NCBI RefSeq assembly: GCF_016031655.1
Contig: NZ_JACCHQ010000004.1
Coordinates: 186,001-250,000 of the forward strand
Reading direction: 5' to 3'
Source of the DNA: Bradyrhizobium glycinis
GTDB lineage: Bacteria > Pseudomonadota > Alphaproteobacteria > Rhizobiales > Xanthobacteraceae
Length of the DNA: 64,000 nt
Shown here: one piece after another, positions 16,992 to 24,130 of the stretch
Layout of the letters: every line of letters starts with the position of its first letter
How positions within the stretch are numbered: position 1 is the stretch's first letter
Position numbers and translations under genes: made by a program
Notes under the pieces: generated by a model
The model's database searches: none
What the model saw: only the letters and a program-made list of their open reading frames with translations
What the model was told of the DNA's origin: nothing

Positions 16992-18017
16992 TCAGGCGGC
17001 ACTCGCCGAGGGTGCCGAGAGAGGCCGCACGCCCTTGCGCCAATCAGTGATGGTGCAGCCGAAGCGGCCGCGAAACCAGCGCGCCATAGCGCTCTGCGCG
17101 GAGAAGCCGAGCTGCACCGCGATGCCGGCCAGCGGCCGGGCGGGATCCTCGATCAGCTGGACAACGAGATCGGCGCGTTGCGCGTCCAGGATGGCCGAGA
17201 AGCTGGTGCCCGATGCAGCAAGGCGGCGGTGGATGGTGCGGCGGGTGCAGGCCAGATGCTCGGCGACGCGCTCGACCGTGCAATCGCCGCTGGCGAGCAG
17301 GGTCCGCACCACCTCGTCGACCTTCGCCTCCCAGCTTGCCGGCCTGCTCTCGATCGCCTCGATCCGCTTGCGCAGGTAATTCGCGATCAAGGGATGCGCG
17401 CTTGGGATCCGGCGCTCCATGTCGTGCGCCGACAACAGGATCGCATCGTCGTCCGCATTGAAGGTCACCCGGCAGCCGAAGAAGTCGCGGTAGCGCTTGC
17501 GATCGAGCGGCGGCGGATAGTGCAGATGCACCTCCAGCGGCCGCCAATCGCTGCCGAACAGCGACTGGATGATGCGGTGGACGCTGCCGAGCGCCATGTC
17601 GATCGACTGCCGCGGCGCGCGCGGCCGCCGGCCGCGCAAATGCAGCGTGATGGTCACCGTCCGCTCGTCAGGCGTGACGTCGAGCCGCATGCCGTCATGA
17701 TGGATATGGATGAAACGCGAGAACGCCTCGATGGCTTCGCCGACGGTCGCCTGTTCGCGCACGATCAGGCCGACCGCTCCGAAATTGGTGAGGCCGCCGC
17801 GCTCGGCGAGACGCAGGCCGAAATCCTCGGCACCGGACGCCTTTGCCGACAATTCGAGCAGGCGGCGCAGACCGGCGACGGCGATGGGGATGTCCGGCTG
17901 GTCGAGGCAGGCCAGCGGCAGCCTGACTTTGCGCATCATCTGGCTGGGATCGAGCCCGACCGACCGGGCGACCTCGGGGTAATAGCTCAAGCCTGCGCTG
18001 CGAATGAGGTCGGTCAT
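16992..18017 (-). CDS. AraC-family transcriptional regulator (OruR/ArgR-like)
   Basis: A 341-residue regulator with an N-terminal Arabinose_bd/ligand domain (about 15-205) of the type seen in OruR-like AraC proteins. The C-terminal AraC HTH pair (about 240-330) contains VERVAEHLACTRRTIHRRLAA and GIAVQLGFSAQSAMARWFRGRFG. The ATG at 18017 (MTDLIRSAGL) is preferred over the 60-residue longer frame, which has no family similarity. It diverges from the LuxR-type regulator at 18218. Its target is unknown. Confidence 0.88.
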   Translation of the reverse strand: MTDLIRSAGLSYYPEVARSVGLDPSQMMRKVRLPLACLDQPDIPIAVAGLRRLLELSAKASGAEDFGLRLAERGGLTNFGAVGLIVREQATVGEAIEAFSRFIHIHHDGMRLDVTPDERTVTITLHLRGRRPRAPRQSIDMALGSVHRIIQSLFGSDWRPLEVHLHYPPPLDRKRYRDFFGCRVTFNADDDAILLSAHDMERRIPSAHPLIANYLRKRIEAIESRPASWEAKVDEVVRTLLASGDCTVERVAEHLACTRRTIHRRLAASGTSFSAILDAQRADLVVQLIEDPARPLAGIAVQLGFSAQSAMARWFRGRFGCTITDWRKGVRPLSAPSASAA

Positions 18018-18217
18018 GCCAACCGTTCCTGCCAGCCATTCCCGCAGATGTCCCGAAATGTAAAGTTTCTGTCTCGATGCGTCAAATCCGGGAACCCGGT
18101 GGCGCATACATAAGAGAAACCGAAGCACTGGCGTGAATGCCGTGCGCATGACGGCGGGCGCGACGCGGCCCCCGGCCGTCTCGGGCCATTTGACCAAGAC
18201 ATTGCTGGATCGGGACT

Positions 18218-18838
18218 ATGCCGGGGAACATGCTTTCCAAGGGCGAGGTATTCGTCATCGACACTGACGCCGCCTCCCGCGAACAACTTTCCGCCGCGCT
18301 CCGACAGAGCGCCTACGACGTGATCTGCTTTGCCGATGGCCCCTCTCTGCTCTCGGAAGCCAAGGCGAGGATGCCGGCCTGTGTGCTGCTGGAGATGCCG
18401 CCGGATCGCTCCGCTCTCGAGTTGCTCAGGCAGCTGCGCGAGGAGAATTGCATGGCGCCGGTGCTGGTGACGTCGGCGAACGGCAGCATCGCCATGGCGG
18501 TCGACGCCATCAAGAGCGGCGCGACCGACTTCATCGAAAAGCCGTTCCGCACCCACGACATCGTCGGCCGGATCGATGCCGCCATCGATGAATTCGCGCA
18601 ACCCGGCACGATCCGGCAACGCTGGCTGCCGGGCTGCGAACCTCTGACCGCGCGCGAGGGCGACGTGCTCGAGCATCTTGCCGCCGGCCTCACCAACAAG
18701 GAAATCGCCCGGCGGATGCATCTGAGCGCGCGGACGGTCGAAGGTTACCGCGCCAGCGTCCTGAAGAAGGCCGGAGCCAAGAACGTGACTGATCTGCTCC
18801 GGCGCATCTTCGGCCAGGGCTCGCCGATCCAGGCCTGA
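18218..18838 (+). CDS. Orphan FixJ/NarL-type response regulator with an atypical receiver
   Basis: A 206-residue protein with an N-terminal receiver (about 9-125) and a LuxR HTH (about 140-200: LTAREGDVLEHLAAGLTNKEIARRMHLSARTVEGYRASVLKK). Against FixJ, the switch Thr85 and Lys108 (FIEKPF) are kept, but the phospho-acceptor Asp is Glu59 (VLLEMPPDR) and one of the paired pocket Asp residues is Thr16 (VIDTDA). The receiver may therefore be constitutively 'on' or phosphorylation-independent. No histidine kinase is adjacent. An alternative start is Met5. Confidence 0.88.
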   Translation: MPGNMLSKGEVFVIDTDAASREQLSAALRQSAYDVICFADGPSLLSEAKARMPACVLLEMPPDRSALELLRQLREENCMAPVLVTSANGSIAMAVDAIKSGATDFIEKPFRTHDIVGRIDAAIDEFAQPGTIRQRWLPGCEPLTAREGDVLEHLAAGLTNKEIARRMHLSARTVEGYRASVLKKAGAKNVTDLLRRIFGQGSPIQA

Positions 18839-19005
18839 AGCCACCCGGACCACCGAGCCTTCCACAGACATGGTGCCGCCGCGGCGGCGCCCTGCGGAAG
18901 TCTCAATCGAACCGGTTCCTCCCCTGCCGCGTCCAACCACGATGGCGAGGCATCTCATCGCGCGCGTCCGGCTGGCGGCGCGGCGATACCGGCAGGAGGG
19001 ACTTC

Positions 19006-20685
19006 ATGCGCATCACCGCAAGCTATTTGGCAACCACGGGCCTGGTCCTGGTGACCACGGCGCTGGCATCGCCGTCATGGGCGGCCAACGTGGACGCCAC
19101 GTCGACGATCGACACGGTCACCGTCTATCCCGACGGTGCCACCGTCACCCGCGTCATTTCGCTGGATCTCGCCTCCGGCGATTCGACGCTCGTCGCCAAG
19201 GATTTTCCGCTCTCGCTCGATCCGTCTTCCCTCCGCGTCGAAGGCGAGGCAGGCGCCAAGCTCACCATCGGCACGATCGATGCACGCCCGCCGAAGGCCG
19301 CGCCGCCGGTCAACCTGCCCGAGCTCGACAAGCGCATCGAAGCGCTGAGGGATCAACGGGCCGATCTGCAAGGCGCGATCGATTCCGCCAATGCCCGCCG
19401 CAAGTTCGCGCAGCATTTTGCTGAAGCTTCGCCGGCCGGCCTCGGCGAGAAGGGCGAGGCGCGCCCGATCGCCGAATGGCGCGCCGCCTTTGCGGTGGTC
19501 GCCGAGGAGGTCGCGACCGCCGACAGCGCGATTCGCGATGCCACGCGAAAACAGCGCGAGCTCGACCGCCAGATCGCGGAATTGGAAGCCGAGCGCTCGG
19601 CCAAGCCGCCGAGCAAGGTGGAAGTGCGGATCGACGTCGCCTCGGCCGCTGCGACCAAGGCGACGCTGCGCGTGACCTATGCCGTGCGCAACGCGCGCTG
19701 GGTGCCGCTCTACGACGCCCGGCTCGATACCGGCGCCAAGGATCGCAAGCCGCAGCTCGAACTGGTTCGTCGCGCCGAGGTGACGCAGTCGAGCGGCGAG
19801 GACTGGTCGAATGTGACGCTCGGCGTCTCCACCGTGCGCATCAGCCGCGGCGGCAGTGCCCCGGAGCTGGGCTCGCTGCTTGCGCAATATCCGCAGGGGC
19901 CGAAGCCGCTCGCGCTCGGGACCGCCTCGGATCTGGCGCGGCCGGCCCCGATGACGCGCCAGGCGCAATCGCCGGCCATGGCCAAGATCGCAGAGGCGGC
20001 CGAGTCGCGCGAGCGCGCCGACGAGCAGCAGGCGATTGCCGAGATCGGCGACTTCCAGGCCACCTTCAAAATTCCTGGCCGCGTCAGCCTCGGCGCCGCC
20101 GACGGCGCCAAGAGCCTCCGTATCGCTTCGGTCAATGTGCCCGCCGACCTCGCGGTGCGCGCCGCGCCGGTGCTGGATCCGACCGCGTTCCTCGAAGCCA
20201 GCTTCAAGCAGACCGACGACACCACCCTGCTGCCGGGCAAGGTCGCGATCTACCGCGACGGCACCTTCGTCGGCCGCGGCAAGATTACGGCGTCCGCCAA
20301 GGACGACATCGTGCGGCTCGGCTTCGGCGCCGACGACAAGGTCAAGATCGAACGCGCGGTGCTCAAGCGCAACGAAGGCTCCGCAGGCCTGCTCGTGACG
20401 ACGTCGAAGACCGACGAGCGCGCGTTCAAGACCACCATCCGTAACGGCCATGATTTCCCGATTCGCGTCGCGATCGAGGATCAGCTGCCGGTCAGCGAGA
20501 ACGAGGACATCGTCGTCGAGATGCTGCCCTCGAGCACCCAGCCGACTGCAAACAACATCCGCGACAAGCGCGGCGTGCTGGAATGGTCGTTCGACGCCAA
20601 GCCCGGCGAGATCAGAGACATCAACTTCGCCTGGCGCATCCGCTGGCCGAAGGACAAGAGCATGGTGATCGTCCCGGCGGGGTAA
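19006..20685 (+). CDS. MuiA/DUF4139-family secreted protein
   Basis: A 559-residue protein with a signal peptide ending near residue 27 (ALASPSWAA). A DUF4140 N-terminal domain (VYPDGATVTR...) comes next, then a coiled-coil region (about 100-205, LPELDKRIEALRDQRADLQGA and later RKQRELDRQIAELEAER), then the DUF4139 domain with YAVRNARWVPLYDARLDT. The family is called mucoidy inhibitor A; its molecular function is unknown. The protein is probably periplasmic or outer-membrane associated. It converges on hmuV. Confidence 0.87.
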   Translation: MRITASYLATTGLVLVTTALASPSWAANVDATSTIDTVTVYPDGATVTRVISLDLASGDSTLVAKDFPLSLDPSSLRVEGEAGAKLTIGTIDARPPKAAPPVNLPELDKRIEALRDQRADLQGAIDSANARRKFAQHFAEASPAGLGEKGEARPIAEWRAAFAVVAEEVATADSAIRDATRKQRELDRQIAELEAERSAKPPSKVEVRIDVASAAATKATLRVTYAVRNARWVPLYDARLDTGAKDRKPQLELVRRAEVTQSSGEDWSNVTLGVSTVRISRGGSAPELGSLLAQYPQGPKPLALGTASDLARPAPMTRQAQSPAMAKIAEAAESRERADEQQAIAEIGDFQATFKIPGRVSLGAADGAKSLRIASVNVPADLAVRAAPVLDPTAFLEASFKQTDDTTLLPGKVAIYRDGTFVGRGKITASAKDDIVRLGFGADDKVKIERAVLKRNEGSAGLLVTTSKTDERAFKTTIRNGHDFPIRVAIEDQLPVSENEDIVVEMLPSSTQPTANNIRDKRGVLEWSFDAKPGEIRDINFAWRIRWPKDKSMVIVPAG

Positions 20686-20710
20686 GTGCGAGCCGCGAAG
20701 GAAGTGCGCT

Positions 20711-20817
20711 CCCTCTCCCGCGTGCGGGAGAGGGTTGGGGTGAGGGCTCTCTCCTCTTGGAGAGTCTTCGTTGTTGAGACACCCTCTCCCCAACCCTCCC
20801 CCGCGAGCGGGGGAGGG
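20711..20817. repeat. Pair of inverted REP-like palindromes
   Basis: Two GC-rich hairpins face each other in the 141-base gap between muiA-like and hmuV stops. CCCTCTCCCG-cgtg-CGGGAGAGGG is at 20711-20734 and CCCTCCCCCG-cgag-CGGGGGAGGG at 20794-20817. Each is joined to a GTTGGGGTGAGGG-like arm, in opposite orientation. Such elements are frequent between convergent Bradyrhizobium genes and can terminate transcription from both sides. Confidence 0.75.
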
Positions 20818-20826
20818 AGCGCACCT

Positions 20827-21627
20827 TCACCGTGGCGGCATCGCCGCCCGCATCGACTGCGGCAGCACATACGGCACGCCGTCTGCCTGGTGCACCACCG
20901 CGTCGATCTCGAAGACATCCCGGATCCTCTCGCGTGTGACGACCTCGGCGCGCGGGCCGTCCGCGGCGAGCCTGCCGCCGGCCAGCACGACCAGCCGGTC
21001 GGCAAAGCGGATCGCGAGATTGAGATCGTGCAGGATCGCGATGACGGCGGTGCCATTGCCAGCGCGACGGCGCGCCGCTTCGACGAGGTCGATCTGGTGA
21101 CGCAGATCGAGGCTCGAGGTCGGCTCGTCCAGCAGCAGAAGTCCGGGGCCGTGCTCGGCCTCGCCGCAGGCGAGCTGCACCAGCACGCGGGCGAAATGGG
21201 CGCGCTGCTGCTCGCCGCCCGACAACGTCGGCAATTGCCGTTCGCGGAAACGCGACAGGCCCACCTCGTCCAGCGCGGCGTCGACGAGCGGGCCGGCCTC
21301 GCGCAAGCTGCGCTCGCCCGCGCCCATCAGCACGATCTCCTCGACGGTGAAGGGGAAGGTGACGTTGATGTGCTGAGACAGCATCGCACGGCGCGCGGCA
21401 AGCTCGCGCGGCGTGAAGCTGCCGATGTCGCGCTGCTTGAGCCGGACCTCGCCGGTGTTTGGGCGAAGATCGCCGGAGAGCAGCCGCAGCAGCGTCGACT
21501 TGCCGGCGCCGTTCGGGCCGATGATGGCGACCATCTCGCCGGCCGCAACCGACAGGCCGACGCCATCGAGCAATGTCGCGCGGCCGGCGCGTTTGCCTAA
21601 GTGTCGTGCTTCGAGCACCGCGGTCAT
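20827..21627 (-). CDS. hmuV: Heme ABC transporter ATP-binding protein HmuV
   Basis: The 266-residue ATPase of the heme importer HmuTUV. Walker A is GPNGAGKST (37-45), the signature LSGGEQQR (135-142), Walker B LLLLDEP (163-169), with the Q-loop Gln in LSQH (about 85). It overlaps the end of hmuU by 4 bases, indicating translational coupling. It is the last gene of the hmuP-T-U-V operon. Confidence 0.95.
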   Translation of the reverse strand: MTAVLEARHLGKRAGRATLLDGVGLSVAAGEMVAIIGPNGAGKSTLLRLLSGDLRPNTGEVRLKQRDIGSFTPRELAARRAMLSQHINVTFPFTVEEIVLMGAGERSLREAGPLVDAALDEVGLSRFRERQLPTLSGGEQQRAHFARVLVQLACGEAEHGPGLLLLDEPTSSLDLRHQIDLVEAARRRAGNGTAVIAILHDLNLAIRFADRLVVLAGGRLAADGPRAEVVTRERIRDVFEIDAVVHQADGVPYVLPQSMRAAMPPR

Positions 21628-22709
21628 AGCGCGGCGAGCCCGCGCTGCCGCAGCAGGATGAAGAGAAAGACGGGTGCGCCGACGGCCGCCGTCAGGATGC
21701 CGATCGGCATCTCCGCCGGCGCGACGATGGTGCGCGCCAGCGTGTCGGCGCCGACCATCAGGATCGCGCCCAATAGCACCGACGCTGGCAGCAGCAGGCG
21801 ATGCGCCGGGCCGATCACGAGACGGAGCAGATGCGGCACGACGATGCCGACGAAGCCGATGACGCCGCTGATTGACACCGCGACGCCGGTCATCGCCGAG
21901 ACCATTACGATCGAGATCCGCTTCAGACGCTCGACGTCGACGCCGCCGTGAAAGGCGTCGGCCTCGCCGAGAACCAGCAGATCGAGACCGCGGGCGATGA
22001 AGGCGCAGGCCGCTAGTCCGGCAATGAGGACCGGCGCGAGCACGGCGGCCTTGGTCCAGGTCGCCCCGCTCATCGAGCCCAGCATCCAGAATGTGATGTC
22101 GCGCAGCTGGCGGTCGTCAGCGATGAATACCAGGAGGCCGATGCCCGCATTGGCGATCGCGGTGATGGCGACGCCGGCGAGCAGGAAGATCGCGATCGAG
22201 GTGCGGCCTGCGCGGCTGGAGATGCCGTAGAGGATTGCGGTGGTCGCCAGCGAGCCCGCGAAGGCCGCCAGCGGCAACAGCTCGGTCTGGAGAAAGCGCA
22301 GCGCCTCGCCGAAGCGGGAATCGGTGAAGACGATCGCGCTCGCGGCTGCGAGCGCGCCGCCGCTGGAGACGCCGACCAGGGCGGGATCGGCGAGCGGGTT
22401 GCGGAACAGCCCCTGCATGATCGCGCCGGCCGCGGCAAGCAGACCGCCGATCATCGCGGCCGCCGCGATCCGGGGGATGCGGATCGACCATAGCACGAGC
22501 TGGTCGCGCGACGTCATGGCCGTGCTTTCGCCGGCCAAGCCCAGCGCGGCTGGCAGCCGGGAGAGCGGGATGCCGGCGGCGCCGACCGTCAGGGCGCCGA
22601 TCGCGGTGACCACCAGCACCACGAGCAGAAGCGGAATCGCGAACGATGCGGCCCGCCGTCCCGCGCTGCGTCGCGCGCTTCGTGCTTCGATCCCGATGGC
22701 CACGCTCAT
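21624..22709 (-). CDS. hmuU: Heme ABC transporter permease HmuU
   Basis: A 361-residue FecCD-family permease with about 10 membrane helices that moves heme from HmuT across the inner membrane. Typical segments are GLFRNPLADPALVGVSSGGALAA and VSISGVIGFVGIVVPHLLRL. The ATG at 22709 overlaps the hmuT stop as ATGA, which decides this start over the longer frame beginning at 22718. Confidence 0.95.
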   Translation of the reverse strand: MSVAIGIEARSARRSAGRRAASFAIPLLLVVLVVTAIGALTVGAAGIPLSRLPAALGLAGESTAMTSRDQLVLWSIRIPRIAAAAMIGGLLAAAGAIMQGLFRNPLADPALVGVSSGGALAAASAIVFTDSRFGEALRFLQTELLPLAAFAGSLATTAILYGISSRAGRTSIAIFLLAGVAITAIANAGIGLLVFIADDRQLRDITFWMLGSMSGATWTKAAVLAPVLIAGLAACAFIARGLDLLVLGEADAFHGGVDVERLKRISIVMVSAMTGVAVSISGVIGFVGIVVPHLLRLVIGPAHRLLLPASVLLGAILMVGADTLARTIVAPAEMPIGILTAAVGAPVFLFILLRQRGLAAL

Positions 22710-23656
22710 TGCCGGCAATTCGCCGTCGACAGCGCCGACGTGAACGCGCCGCCCTCGGCCAAGGCCGGATAGAGTTTGACCGAGAGATCGCGCGCCGCCG
22801 CCGCCGTCCGCGGCCCGAAGCCGAGCAGATAGAGCCCGTCCATGGTGATGAAGCTCTTGTTGGCCGCGACCGGCGTCAGGGCAAAGCCGGGATGCGCGTA
22901 GACTGCATCGGCTTGCAGCGAATCCTTGCCGCGCTCGATCGACAGCACGACATCAGGCTTTGCGGCCACGACCGCCTCGTCGCTGATGATCTTGTAGCCG
23001 TCGTAATCGTCCACCGCATTGGTCGCACCCGCAAGTTGGATGATCTCATCGGCCGCGGTCTTGTGGCCGGCCACCATCGCCCGTCCGTTCTGGAGCGACA
23101 TCACGAACATCACGCGCACCGACTTCGTCACCTTGGCGCGCAGTGCGCGCAGCTGCGCAAGATCGGCGGCGACCGCGGCGCTGAGACATTCGGCACGCGC
23201 ATCGACGCCCATGGCGTGGCCGACCAGCTTGATCTTCTCAATCAGGCCGTCCTCGGAGAAGGTTTCGGGCACCAGCACCAGCGGCACCTTCGCCGTCTCC
23301 AGTATGTCCAAGGTTTCGCGCGGGCCCGAACCCTGGATCGCCAGGATCAGCGTCGGGTTGAGACCGAGCACGCCCTCGGCCGAGATCTGGCGCATATAGC
23401 CGACATTGGGTTTGTCGTGCAGCGCCGCCGCCGGATAAAGGCTCGTGGTGTCGACGCCGACCAGCCGGCTCTCCAGCCCGAGCGCATAGAGGATCTCGGT
23501 GATGGCGCCGCCGATCGACACCGTGCGGGCAAAGTCGGCAACAGTGACCTCGCGATTGCGCGCGTCATGCACGATGATGCTCGCGGCGTGCGCAGCGGAG
23601 GCGAATGCGAGTCCGCCGGAGAGCAGGAGACGGGTGAGGGTGCGGCAAAATGTCAT
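22706..23656 (-). CDS. hmuT: Periplasmic heme-binding protein HmuT
   Basis: A 316-residue type-III (BtuF-like) binding protein that hands heme to HmuUV. A signal peptide spans about residues 1-24 (LTRLLLSGGLAFASAAHA). The mature protein opens with IIVHDARNREVTVADFARTVSIGGAITEILYALGLE, with the family's conserved pattern. The conserved heme-ligand Tyr is likely in TSLYPAAA. The ATG at 23656 is followed directly by the signal peptide; the longer open frame overlaps hmuP. It starts 5 bases after hmuP. Confidence 0.93.
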   Translation of the reverse strand: MTFCRTLTRLLLSGGLAFASAAHAASIIVHDARNREVTVADFARTVSIGGAITEILYALGLESRLVGVDTTSLYPAAALHDKPNVGYMRQISAEGVLGLNPTLILAIQGSGPRETLDILETAKVPLVLVPETFSEDGLIEKIKLVGHAMGVDARAECLSAAVAADLAQLRALRAKVTKSVRVMFVMSLQNGRAMVAGHKTAADEIIQLAGATNAVDDYDGYKIISDEAVVAAKPDVVLSIERGKDSLQADAVYAHPGFALTPVAANKSFITMDGLYLLGFGPRTAAAARDLSVKLYPALAEGGAFTSALSTANCRQ

Positions 23657-23661
23657 TGCAA

Positions 23662-23868
23662 TCACTTCGTCAGGATCAGCTTGTTCTGCGAGGTCAGGCG
23701 GAGACGATAACTGTCCTCGCCATGCGCAATGATGATCTCGCGCTCGGCGGCAAACAGCTCGCGGCTGTCGATGCGGCTCCCGCGCATGGTGAGCGTTCGC
23801 GTTGTTGCAGAAGGGCCCTGTGCCGGCCCTGCCGCGCTGCCGCTGCTGTCTCCTGATGTTGCTGACAT
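23662..23868 (-). CDS. hmuP: HemP/HmuP hemin uptake regulatory protein
   Basis: A 68-residue member of the HemP family. The conserved C-terminal core is SRELFAAEREIIIAHGEDSYRLRLTSQNKLILTK. In B. diazoefficiens HmuP is a co-activator needed together with Irr for hmuR transcription, so it likely plays that part here. It is the first gene of the hmuPTUV operon and faces hmuR across a 262-base divergent promoter region. The short form starting at 23868 was chosen because the upstream frame has no HemP similarity. Confidence 0.9.
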   Translation of the reverse strand: MSATSGDSSGSAAGPAQGPSATTRTLTMRGSRIDSRELFAAEREIIIAHGEDSYRLRLTSQNKLILTK

Positions 23869-23943
23869 AGTTGGTGTGATGCGCTTTCGAAACTTGGAGT
23901 ACCGCCCGTTTGTATAGGCGGCGCCAAGCGCATTCCAACGGCC

Positions 23944-23968
23944 GCAGTTTACAATCGATATAAACTGC
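23944..23968. promoter_or_regulatory. Inverted repeat in the hmuP-hmuR divergent promoter
   Basis: GCAGTTTA-N9-TAAACTGC is a perfect 8-bp dyad between the divergent heme-uptake operons, 75 bases from hmuP and 162 bases from hmuR. The region is known in B. diazoefficiens to hold an iron control element. This dyad is the clearest candidate operator here, but it does not match the TTAGAA-N3-TTCTAA form seen upstream of fbpA. Confidence 0.45.
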
Positions 23969-24130
23969 AACCTGATGTCATTGACCGTCAGAGTGTTGCC
24001 ACGTAACCATTTCTGGCGGCGGGGAACTTGCCCGCCTCTTGAAACAATCAGCCAGCCAGTCGCTCGCGTTGCGAGCGCGCGCCAGCCAGACGACATCAAA
24101 AACTTAAGTGAAGTGCAGGCTGGGGCTGAT

